DNA from: Argopecten irradians
Taxonomy: Eukaryota; Mollusca; Bivalvia; Pectinida; Pectinidae
Direction of reading: 5' to 3'
Assembly (NCBI RefSeq): GCF_041381155.1
Contig: NC_091135.1
Coordinates: forward strand, 66,429,067-66,493,066
Length of the DNA: 64,000 nt
The notes below the pieces were generated by a model that searched no databases, had not been told where the DNA came from, and worked only from the letters and a program-made list of their open reading frames with translations. Below are positions 44,980 through 57,400 of the stretch, one piece after another. Numbering within the stretch: the first letter of the stretch is position 1; the number at the start of each line of letters is the position of its first letter. Position numbers and translations under genes: made by a program.

Positions 44980-45597
44980 GTGGTGTTGAATATATCGGTA
45001 AATAAATTTTTTATAGCGAGATAAAAAAAAATATATATTTGTTTACCCTAAGTTAGTCCACGGGCATTTTCAGACTTAAAGATAATCTGACAGCATGTCT
45101 TGGTAATAATATAATATAGGTTTGGCAACTCGGCCACGTAAACTACGGCACCCCACTTCTTGGAAAAGCACATTTATTCCAACTAACATGTTACAAATTA
45201 TACACAACCGTATTAGGAAATGTTTATCTTTCATTTAATGTACACGTGTTGTGGGAGACTTATGGTATGCCTTTACCAGGGTATAGAATCCAGAGCTTTC
45301 TTCACAAGGCCGAACGCTCAATGAAGGGAATTATAAAAAAGTTAGTAAGTTAATTATAAAGAAAACAAAAATATCCCAATTTAGGACAACTTAGAATGTA
45401 GCAAGAACGCAAGTTACCTTAATCCACTATTCATCTCACACGAGTCATTAAGTACGAGTTTGTACAAGATCTCCCTTTAAAATAGCAGTAGTAGTCAGAT
45501 GTTTACAGTCATCACAATAAGCTTTGTATTTAAGTATTTCCTCTTTTGTACAGACAAGCGTGGAAGAGTCGTTTATAGTTAGTGGTATAGAACAACC
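44980..45597. other. intergenic stretch after SLC34 copy C
   Basis: AT-rich sequence with no supported exon. Nothing else recognised before the satellite begins. Confidence 0.4.
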
Positions 45598-48500
45598 GGG
45601 CTAAGGATAACACCAAGACGTCAAAATGACCCAAGTCATCAAGATTAGATAATGCATTAAAATGGCTGGATTTACCGCTAAGGATGACACCAAACAGACC
45701 CAATGCATCAAGCCTAGATACTGCATTAAAATGGCTGGATGTACCGCTAAGGATGACACCAAGACGCCAAAAGGACCCAAATCATCAAGACTAGATAATG
45801 CATTAAAATGGCAGGATGTACCGCTAAGGATGACACCAAGACGCCAAAAGGACCCAAATCATCAAGACTAGATAATGCATTAAAATGGCTGGATGTACCG
45901 CTAAGGATGACACCAAACAGACTCAAATCATCAAGACTAGATAATGCATTAAAATGGCTGGATGTACCGCTAAGGCTGACACCAAGACTCCAAAAGGACC
46001 CAAATCATCAAGACTAGATACTGCATTAAAATGGCTGGATGTACCGCTAACGTTGACACCAAACAGACCCAAAGCATCAAGACTAGATACTGCATTAAAA
46101 TGGCTGGATGTACCGCTAAGGATGACACCAAGCAGACCCAAATCATCAAGACTAGATACTGCATTAGAATGGCTGGATGTACCGCTAAGGATGACACCAA
46201 GCAAAAGGACCCAAATCATCAAGACTAGATAATGCATTAAAATGGCAGGATGTACCGCTAAGGATGACACCAAACAGACTCAAATCATCCAGACTAGATA
46301 ATGCATTAAAATGGCAGGATGTAGCGCTAACGTTGACACCAAACAGACCCAAAGCATCAAGACTAGATAATGCATTAAAATGGCTGGATGTACCGCTAAG
46401 GATGACACCAAACAGACCCAAATCATCAAGACTAGATATTGCATTAAAATGACTGGATGCAGCGCTAAGGATGACACCAAGACGCCAAAAGGACCCAAAT
46501 CATCAACACTAGATACTGCATTAGAATGGCTGGATGTACCGCTAAGGATGACACCAAGACGCCAAAAGGACCCAAATCATCAAGACTAGATACTGCATTA
46601 AAATGGCTGGATGTACCGCTAAGGATGACACCAAGACGCCAAAAGGACCCAAATCATCAAGACTAGATACTGCAATAAAATGGCTGGATGTACCGCTAAG
46701 AATGACACCAAACAGACTCAAATCACCAAGACTAGATACTGCATTAAAATGGCTGGATGTACCGCTAAGGCTGACACCAAACAAACTCAAATCATCGAGA
46801 CTAGATAATGCATTAAAATGGCAGGATGTACCGCTAAGGATGACACCAAACAGACTCAAATCATCAAGACTAGATACTGCATTAAAATGGCTGGATGTAC
46901 CGCTAAGAATGACACCAAGACGACAAAAGGACCCAAATCATCAAGACTAGATAATGCATTAAAATGGCTGGATGTACCGCTAAGAATGACACCAAGACGA
47001 CAAAAGGACCTAAATCATCAAGACTAGATAATGCATTAAAATGGCTGGATGTACCGCTAAGGATGACACCAAGACGCCAAAAGGACCCAAATCATCAAGA
47101 CTAGATACTGCATTAAAATGGCTGGATGTACCGCTAAGGATGACACCAAACAGACTCAAATCATCAAGACTAGATAATGCATTAAAATGGCAGGATGTAC
47201 CGCTAAGGATGACACCAAACAGACTCAAATCATCAAGACTAGATAATGCATTAAAATGGCTGGATGTACCGCTAAGGATGACACCAAACAGACTCAAATC
47301 ATCAAGACTAGATAATGCATTAAAATGGCTGGATGTACCGCTAAGGATGACACCAAACAGACTCAAATCATCAAGACTAGATACTGCATTAAAATGGCTG
47401 GATGTACCGCTAAGAATGACACCAAGACGCCAAAAGGACCCAAATCATCAAGACTAGATACTGCATTAAAATGGCTGGATGTACCGCTAAGGCTGACACC
47501 AAGACGCCAAAAGGACCCAAATCATCAAGACTAGATAATGCATTAAAATGGCTGGATGTACCGCTAAGGATGACACCAAACAGACTCAAATCATCAAGAC
47601 TAGATAATGCATTAAAATGGCTGGATGTACCGCTAAGGATGACACCAAACAGACCCAAATCATCAAGACTAGATAATGCATTAAAATGGCTGGATGTACC
47701 GCTAAGAATGACACCAAAACGACAAAAGGACCCAAATCATCAAGACTAGATAATGCATTAAAATGGCTGGATGTACCGCTAAGGATGACACCAAGACGAC
47801 AAAAGGACCCAAATCATCAAGACTAGATAATGCATTAAAATGGCAGGATGTACCGCTAAGGATGACACCAAACAGACTCAAATCATCAAGACTAGATAAT
47901 GCATTAAAATGGCTGGATGTACCGCTAAGGCTGACACCAAGACGCCAAAAGGACCCAAATCATCAAGACTAGATAATGCATTAAAATGGCTGGATGTACC
48001 GCTAAGGCTGACACCAAGACGCCAAAAGGACCCAAATCATCAAGACTAGATAATGCATTAAAATGGCTGGATGTACCGCTAAGGATGACACCAAGACGCC
48101 AAAAGGACCCAAATCATCAAGACTAGATAATGCATTAAAATGGCTGGATGTACCGCTAAGGCTGACACCAAGACGCCAAAAGGACCCAAATCATCAAGAC
48201 TAGATAATGCATTAAAATGGCTGGATGTACCGCTAAGGCTGACACCAAGACGCCAAAAGGACCCAAATCATCAAGACTAGATACTGCAATAAAATGGCTG
48301 GATGTACCGCTAAGGATGACACCAAACAGACTCAAATCATCAAGACTAGATAATGCATTAAAATGGCTGGATGTACCGCTAAGGATGACACCAAACAGAC
48401 TCAAATCATCAAGACTAGATAATGCATTAAAATGGCTGGATGTACCGCTAAGGATGACACCAAGACGCCAAAAGGACCCAAATCATCAAGACTAGATAAT

Positions 48501-50537
48501 GCATTAAAATGGCTGGATGTACCGCTAAGGATGACACCAAACAGACTCAAATCATCCAGACTAGATAATGCATTAAAATGGCTGGATGTACCGCTAAGGA
48601 TGACACCAAACAGACCCAAAGCATCAAGACTAGATAATGCATTAAAATGGCTGGATGTACCGCTAAGGATGACACCAAACAGACTCAAATCATCCAGACT
48701 AGATAATGCATTAAAATGGCTGGATGTACCGCTAAGGATGACACCAAAAGGACCCAAAGCATCAAGACTAGATAATGCATTAAAATGGCTGGATGTACCG
48801 CTAAGGATGACACCAAACAGACTCAAATCATCAAGACAAGATAATGCATTGAAATGGCTGGATGTACCGCTAAGGCTGACACCAAACAGACTCAAATCAT
48901 CAAGACTAGATAATACATTATAATGGCTGGATGTACCGCTAAGGATGACACCAAACAGACTCAAATCATCAAGACTAGATTATACATTAAAATGGCTGGA
49001 TTTACCGCTAAGGATGACACCAAACAGACTCAAATCATCAAGACAAGATAATGCATTATAATGGCTGGATTTACCGCTAAGGATGACACCAAACAGACCC
49101 AAATCATCAAGACTAGATAACACATTAAAATGGCTGGATGTACCGCTAAGGATGACACCAAACAGACTCAAATCATCAAGACTAGATACTGCATTAAAAT
49201 GGCTGGATGTACCGCTAAGGATGACACCAAACAGACTCAAATCATCAAGACTAGATAATACATTAAAATGGCTGGATTTACCGCTAAGGATGACACCAAA
49301 CAGACTCAAATCATCAAGACTAGATAATGCATTAAAATGGCTGGATGTACCGCTAAGGATGACACCAAACAGACTCAAATCATCAAGACTAGATAATGCA
49401 TTAAAATGGCTGGATGTACCGCTAAGGCTGACACCAAACAGACCCAAATCATCCAGCCTAGATAATGCATTAAAATGGCTGGATGTACCGCTAAGGATGA
49501 CACCAAACAGACTCAAATCACCAAGACTAGATAATGCATTAAAATGGCTGGATGTTACCGCTAAGGATGACACCAAGACGCCAAAAGGACCCAAATCATC
49601 AAGACTAGATAATGCATTAAAATGGCTGGATGTACCGCTAAGGATGACACCAAACAGACTCAAATCATCAAGACTAGATAATGCATTAAAATGGCTGGAT
49701 GTACCGCTAAGGATGACACCAAACAGACTCAAATCATCCAGACTAGATAATACATTAAAATGGCTGGATGTACCGCTAAGGATGACACCAAACAGACTCA
49801 AATCATCAAGACTAGATAATACATTAAAATGGCTGGATGTACCGCTAAGGATGACACCAAACAGACTCAAATCATCAAGACTAGATAATACATTAAAATG
49901 GCTGGATGTACCGCTAAGGATGACACCAAACAGACTCAAATCATCAAGACTAGATAATACATTAAAATGGCTGGATGTACCGCTAAGGCTGACACCAAAC
50001 AGACTCAAATCATCAAGACTAGATAATGCATTAAAATGGCTGGATGTACCGCTAAGGATGACACCAAACAGACTCAAACCATCAAGACTAGATACTGCAT
50101 TAAAATGGCTGGATGTACCGCTAAGGATGACACCAAACAGACTCAAACCATCAAGACTAGATACTGCATTAAAATGGCTGGATGTACCGCTAAGGATGAC
50201 ACCAAACAGACCCAAATCATCAAGACTAGATACTGCATTAAAATGGCTGGATGTACCGCTAAGGATGACACCAAGACGCCAAAAGGACCCAAATCATCAA
50301 GACTAGATACTGCATTAAAGTGGCTGGATGTGCCGCTAATGCTGACACCAAGACGCCAAAAGGAGCCAAATCATCCAGACTAGATAATGCATTAAAATGG
50401 CTGGATGTACCGCTAAGGATGACACCAAACAGACTCAAATCATCCAGACTAGATAATGCATTAAAATGGCTGGATGTACCGCTAAGGCTGACACCAAACA
50501 GACTCAAATCATCCAGACTAGATAATGCATTAAAATG
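45598..50537. repeat. 69/77-bp satellite array, about 70 copies
   Basis: Two unit lengths share 'tgcattaaaatggctggatg', 'taccgctaaggatgacacca' and 'aatcatcaagactagata'. The short unit (69) has 'aacagactca' in the middle. The long unit (77) has 'agacgccaaaaggaccca' there instead. The 69-bp unit keeps frame on both strands, which gives open frames of up to about 410 residues around 49000-50300. The 77-bp unit breaks them. Short units dominate 48500-50260 and the two types are mixed before that. No gene evidence. Confidence 0.99.
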
Positions 50538-51072
50538 ATAGGGTGTGTATGTACTAATTTACAATCTTATCAAACAAAATAAGTATTTTTACAATCGAAT
50601 GTGAGTTTTTATCTAGACATCAAGATCGAGGTAACATTACAGAATTAACTTTATAGAATTGCTAGTAGCCTTTTATTATAGTTATTGCCCCCAATCCATG
50701 GTCAGAACTAGATCAAAATGAACAAGTAGTTCTAATACAATATGCTGCCTTTCATTCAAAGGGGAGAAATTATTACATTTTTCTTGGTACTTTCAGAATT
50801 CTATTGTATTTTCATATACAGTAAAATCTAATGACCGCCTATCTAAAGCTATATTGAGAGGCTTTTATACTTTTAGTGTGTTTTACTGATCTCATCTGTA
50901 ACAATTATCTGTGCAATGTAGCTAATGATTGGTCATTTTCACCAATTCAAATTTGTATACTGGCCAGTTGCTGAGATCAACTTCTCCAGTTGCATCTCTT
51001 TGATCATAATATACAAATACTAGTAGTAAGCATGTAAGTCAAATTCAAAACCAAAGTGAATTAATTCAGATT
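50538..51072. other. intergenic stretch before the RP9-like gene 3' end
   Basis: No supported exon and no clear repeat seen. Confidence 0.4.
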
Positions 51073-51077
51073 TTATT
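51072..51077 (-). terminator. AATAAA overlapping the RP9-like stop codon
   Basis: The minus strand reads 'gaaaaataaaat', so an AATAAA hexamer overlaps the TAA stop at 51073-51075. Whether it is used is unknown; it would give almost no 3' untranslated region. Confidence 0.3.
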
Positions 51078-51454
51078 TTTCCTTTTTATGTTTCACCTTG
51101 TGATGTTTTTTAACCTTGCCATTATGGTCTTTTTTTCTTTCCTTGTAAAGTTTATGTTTGTGCTTTGCCGGTCGTCTCCTTTCATCAGATTCACTACTTT
51201 GTTTGTGTCTCTTTCTTCTTTCATCTGTGTCACTAGAATGTTTGTGGCTTCTTTTTTTCTCGTCAGTATCACTAGTATTATTGTGCCGGATTTTCCTTTT
51301 CTTATAGTCACAGTCTTTTCTGGTATGAGAGGATTTTAGTCTTTTAACTTTCTTCTTCCTGTGGAGTTTGTGATGTTTTTTCTTCTTTTTCTTTCCTTCA
51401 TGCGAGTCATCTGAAGATGATGTCTGCTCTATTAAATCTTTCAGTTGTTGAATT
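51073..51454 (-). CDS. RP9-like: RP9-like, last coding exon (lysine-rich tail)
   Basis: Begins IQQLKDLIEQTSSSDDSHEG then runs into Lys/His-rich and Ser-Asp-rich repeats (three related 'SDTDE/SESDERR' units), ending KVKHKKEK. The composition predicts a disordered nuclear tail. Acceptor 'tccatttag'. Confidence 0.85.
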
Positions 51455-54400
51455 CTAAATGGAAACAAATCAAAGTTTTGGAGTTTAAACTCTTAAATAA
51501 CTTTACAACATAGAAAGATTTTCATTCAAATCAATAATGCTTTTAATACCTGCCCACAAAATAGGATTTAAGTTTAAATGGTTAGAAACAATGACAAAGC
51601 ATCCTCATTCCTTAATTCAGATATGACTAATGATAAGATAATGCTTTGAAAAAATAAATGATTACAAAAGAAAAAAAAAGATTCAGGAAGCCTAAAAGAT
51701 TTAATTTGGTTGTTTTTGTATAAATAAATAGTTTGAATAATTAACCTAGAAAATGTCCATAAGAAAATAAAAGTCCTTGTCACAATATGAAATTAGAATA
51801 ATGGGACTGGTGACCATCTTGAATGCTTGATCCAAAACAAATATAAAGTGTATAACTAGACATCATACTGGTTAATATGAGTTGGTGAGATTAAATTGTA
51901 ATTAATAGTACATATTTGTTGGTTGACACAGCAAGATGAGACGAGATGGTCATGCTGTACAAAGCTACCCCTATTCCATGGCAGGAGAATAAACATTAAT
52001 TGCCTCTGGTCATACCTTTCTTCTTTCTGTTTTCTCTTTCTGTCCTCTATGTATTTCCTCATGGGATCTTCATGGCTCTGTAGATATAAAGAGAACACTG
52101 ATTCAAGTAAGTACTAGTGAAACAGAATTTGTTTCAGCATTCAAGAGGCATGATATGAATAAATTGTTGAAACTATTTACTAATCTTTGCACCTGAAATG
52201 CCAAATGTCACAAGTTTTTTTCTTCTCTTTTTGAGTTTTTGTTGGAATTTCTCCAATATGATGTAAATGTATATTTAAGGACAATCATTAGCATTGTAAA
52301 ACTTACCCATCTGAATCGATCTGTTTGTGTCGCATCACTGATAAATTTAGGACATTTTCTGTCGCCAGCACGGTGCCCATGACCACGGCACGACCAGCCT
52401 ACAGAAACAGTCAGGGCAGAACTCTGTGAAAGTTAGCTACGATCCTACCATATTAAACCTGCATTTTCCATAATTATTTCAAAACATATTTTAATGTTAG
52501 ACCTTCAAAAGTGAATGGAACCAATTCTCTTGTGCTTATGCCCTTTTACAGCTATAGTCATTAAATTTCTCATAGAGAACAAAACCTTCTAAAACATTGG
52601 AATAGTCCAAGCAGTTCAAAACAAGTCAAAGGTAACTGATAGCAACTTTTAGATTTCGCTTTCTCCATACATTTTACACTTAGTTGATATCAATTATGAG
52701 AGAGGACCCAGCTGGTTGTTTATATATGATTAATGGGGTATGTTAGTTCTCCTCCACTGGGATACCAAGTGGTAGTTACATGTACCATATTCAACTCAAT
52801 AAGCGCCCAGGGCGCTTAAAAATGGAAGCAAATAAGGGGGTGCTTAGTAGAAACAAATGGACTAGACTTTCATAAAATTATTCTACAAAGTAAATCATAT
52901 ATCAATTTGAAAAGAAAAAAAGAAGAAAATCAGAAAGGAAACCAATAAAGTTTTCATATTTTCAATCTGCATTTAATTTGAATTAAGTGAAATGGAAGCC
53001 TAAAAATAGGGGAGGGGCGCTTATAGGGATGGAGGCACTTATTGGGTTGATTATGGTATGTCTCACGAAAGTGTAAACTCAGGGACATTAAAACAAATTT
53101 TGCAGGTGTTATCAATTCTACTTACCAGCATAGTTTTTAGTGTCTATAATTTCCCTGAATTGGCCAACCTTAATTTTATGGGTTTTTTTTTTGGTTTTTT
53201 TAACAACTATCGTAAATAAACTAATTTTACTCACACTGTAATTTCGACTTTTTCTCCTTTTCGTTACCCTCTGTCTGACTTGTCTCCCCTGTAAACATTG
53301 TGATTCTCCTGAATTCAGTCCACTGTCAGGTACATGATCATCTGTGCCATGTCAACAGTAACCTGGTAAATAAATAGTTACATAGTCAGAAATAAACCAA
53401 AAGAAACTTTCGTTTAGGATTTTCATATTTATATATCAGTCACTTTATGGTAGCATTTCCTATAAATACCAAAATCCTGTTCAAAGTTGCCTTCACACTT
53501 CATGGTTCTGTTACAATCGAGGTACAAATCAATGAATGCCATCCATAAGCAGGCTGTGCTCAATGTTGTTAAATTATGACACACAGATACAACATTCAAC
53601 TGAATAGACACAAAAGATAACTAGCTATTAAACAATTAAATATGCAGCTGAAATGCTCATAAAGATTTTTGAACCAGCCATGCAGTCACCAACAGAATTT
53701 GTCCCTAACCTTCAATTGGTTGAAGCTGATATCACCAGTACCCTTCTGGCAGCTTTTGTTATAACATGGAGACCCCTGTCCAGTCAGCCCAACCAGTCTC
53801 CATGAACAATAAACTTCCCATGCTGTCCAAGGGCATCCTACATAACGGGGATGCCACGATGCCATCAATGACCAAAAAGCTCAATTGGTACAGCATTCAG
53901 CTAGTGTACTGAGGTCCCAGGTTTCAAGCCTCTGCCTGGCCATTAGTTTCTTCTCTACAAACCAGTATGTATATGCCCATCGAGTCACCAGAAACATTAT
54001 GATTGACTTTGTGTAAAAGGAGCGGATCGGTGTGGTTTGTACAAGTGTTAAATACAGTCTCTGTCACTCAGCTGACGGAGCGGGTCAGTGTGGTTTGTAC
54101 AAGTGTTAAATACAGTCTCTGTCACTCAGCTGACGGAGCGGGTCGGTGTGGTAAACAAGTGTTATATACAGTCTCTGTCACTCAGCTGACTGTGCGGGTC
54201 GGTGTGGTAAACAAGTGTTAAATACAGTCTCTGTCACTCAGCTGACTGTGCGGGTCGGTGTGGTAAACAAGTGTTAAATACAGTCTCTGTCACTCAGCTG
54301 ACTGTGCGGGTTGGTGTGGTTTGTACAAGTGTTAAATACAGTCTCTGTCACTCAGCTGACTGTGCGGGTTGGTGTGGTTTGTACAAGTGTTAAATACAGT

Positions 54401-57400
54401 CTCTGTCACTCAGCTGACAGGTCAGGCTTCTTTAGCTATGATTGGTCCATCATTGAAGTCAGATTCATGCCACAATGACAATCCACAAGCGCATTGCATT
54501 TTTGCACATGAAGCTGACGTTAATTAATCATTGAAATACGCTAAATTAATGCATGGCCATCACAAATAAACATTTAATCATTTGGTAAAACATATGACTA
54601 ACAACCCACCATAACCTACCCAACTGTCCGACTACAGGTACTTGTGATCCAACAGTGTCGGTTACTGTGTTTTATATATAGAAAGTGCAAGTATAATGCT
54701 CCCGAATCATTACTTCCGGTTTATTACCTAGCTACCTAGCTACTTCCTGTTTACAGATGCTGGCGCACATGCAGGGAGATCTGTTAGTTGGAAGCCGCCG
54801 ATTTGCTGATGTAACACAGGTATATAATTTCATAACACTTTATCCACAATTATATCGCTCTAACATTATTAGCAAGGTGGTATTGTGTACGCCTGGTGTA
54901 ACGATTTAGAGTCAAATCGGCCCAGAAACACACACAAACTGGTGACGGCCTTATATCCCTACGGCCCCCAACCTGTTAGTCCGAAGGCCCATGAGTCCTA
55001 AGGCCCATTAGTCTGAAGGCCCAATAGTCCGAAGGCCCGATAGTCCAAAAACAGATAATATAACTGGAATTTATATGCGAACAGTACTGTACTCGAAATG
55101 AAATTGTGATAGAACGGGTTTCTATCATTGTTGCATTTATTTGTACAGTATGTATATTTGTTATTGCACTCTTCTTTCTAAGTCTTCACTTCAGTGATCT
55201 GTTTATTCATCTTTGACCCAAATTCAGGGGAATATCGTGAGAACAGGTCTTATCTATGGTGCGTTTGCTGTAAAATTAGCAGTCACATTCATCAACCTAG
55301 TTGTCCTCATGATCACCCCGATGCTGACCGCTGGCCAGAGAACATGTGTGGTACACGTGGGAGGTGTTTATCAGTCAGTTGAGCCTTGTCTGATTTAAGC
55401 GAAAGTTATATTTAGTGTGTAGGTGGGTTGTTGTAGCAACGGTTTCACCGAAATATGGTGTTCTGTCCGGACTTTGACCAATCAGTGATCACTTTGGGGT
55501 ACTGGGATGAGTTGTTATAAAAGGGGCTGCTTCTAAGGAAGCTTTGGTCTTGACTAGGGAGAATGGGTTAGGGACAGAACCACGCCGTGCACTGTCAACA
55601 GTGTAACACTTGCGGGGTCTCTGAACAACCATTTGGGTTTATACTTAGAGCTACATGGCTAACAATGGTTTGTGTCGTTCTAGGGGATTGTCAGGGGCTT
55701 AGGGCTTCGACATCCATAGGAAACCTAGTTCGCACAGTGTAGTAGGGGATCGTCAGGGGCTTAGGGCTTAGACATCCATAGGAAACCTATTTACACAGTT
55801 AGTTATGTCTCTTAGAGTTGGGAACATTTGGTAGGTCGGTTGTCTCCCGTTAGGTGTTGTTGGACTGTGTTTGGGAACACATGGTCTTGTTGTTCATACA
55901 TGCCATACCTCCCGGCGTGAGACAAAACCTCCCGTATTTTAAAGCCTTTTATTGTCTCCCGGCAGGAGAGTCTAAATTCCCGATTTCTATAAACCCCTCT
56001 GTTTTAATTTCGTTGCCACATTTGTGTACATGCTAGGTTAATTTTAGCATGAGAGTAACCACTCCCTGACCCCCTGACCAACACCCAAGTGGCCCTAATT
56101 AGCATCCTTGGGCTATTTCCACCTTGGCTTGTGGTGTCACTTTCACACACGTCTGTGTATTACGTAAACTGAAGTCAAGCAGCCGATCGGCCGCATACAA
56201 AACAATCAGCTGGCCTTTCAATAAATTTTATGACTACAGCTAGTGAGCATTACAACAAAACAAATACTGCTTACAACTGTGAATGATTTACTCACGTTTT
56301 TAATGTTAAATAGGCCTATCTGTATTTGATGGATGTCACAAACTTTGCAATCGTAATGGCCGCCATTTTGGGTAATTGTAATAGATGATCTGGATTTTAT
56401 AGAATTTCACGATTTCCTAATAACCACGTTTTTAAAAATGGAAAAAGTATTATTTTTTTAGAATTTCTGTGTGAATTTATTTTTAGAAAAAAAAATATAT
56501 TAATAATAAAAAATCATCAGTAGTAACTGAATTTCAATAAATAGAATTAAAAAGAAATTTACTTTTTTTCTCTCTCAGATTAAATTACATTTTGAATACT
56601 ACTGTAACAATTCTGTTTTTTTTTTTAAAATTTAGTGCTTGTAAATTTAAGAACTTTATATAAGTAAATTATCTGTTATTGTGAAAGATTATTAAAAAGC
56701 CCAGTCTAATATTTCGAACAATAAAACTGCTCCAGAACTGGGTGTATATAGGGATGTGACTACTTTTGCAAAACCACACATTCCTTTATTTCAGTAAAAT
56801 TCAATATGAATGCAGAATTTCATCATAAAAAAGCAGATATTTAATTTATTCATATATGTTGCGCGTATACCTCCCTCTTTTGAGACCAAAATCCCTTAAA
56901 ATGGTTATCAATCTCCCTTTCCACCCCTAGAAAAATATGGCATGTATGGTTGTTCTGTAGCTATATAATTAGGGTTTTGCTTCATATAGGATAATTGTAT
57001 ACTTGTTTCTCTTATTGTAAGTTGTCTACATCCGGCACTATACTATTGTAAATATATTCTTTATCAATTCTGTATTACTTGTCTTTATATAATAAATAGT
57101 TGTTTGTACCTGTATTTACCTAGTTGAGTTATTGGATTAGTATCTGTGCTTCCGCTACATCCTAGAGATTGAACCTGTTGTGAAACAGGCTTGTAACCTG
57201 TGGAGGAAAAGGGATCCGGAGAGGATTTGTGATGACTGTGGACTCTGTTGTATACTAAAAATACTATACGATCACGATTTGGGACTTAAACATATAACGG
57301 GAGCTACAGTCTGATCGCCCCTCCGGGTCTCTTGGAAAACCCTCCCTATTACAAAACAAACGTTTATTACAGTTTTCGATGTAAAAGATTTGTTGTTTGC

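Larger units (their letters stand above)
55425..57161 (+). mobile_element. possible LTR of a retrotransposon, carrying a MITE
   Basis: The segment starts 'tgtagcaacgg' and ends 'cttccgctaca', short inverted TG..CA ends. Inside are a TATA box (55516-55522), a 62-base tandem duplication (55681-55800) and AATAAA near 57090. These fit an LTR of about 680 bases interrupted by the element at 55895-56948. No target duplication or partner LTR was found, so this is tentative. Confidence 0.3.

Noticed and set aside
48401..50306. Open frames of about 190-410 residues on both strands in the 69-bp satellite
   Set aside because: Same reason: satellite units in phase. The frames break wherever a 77-bp unit occurs.
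51088..51339. Plus-strand hydrophobic open frame of 83 codons
   Set aside because: It is the complement of the lysine-rich RP9-like exon; lysine codons read as Phe/Leu on the other strand.
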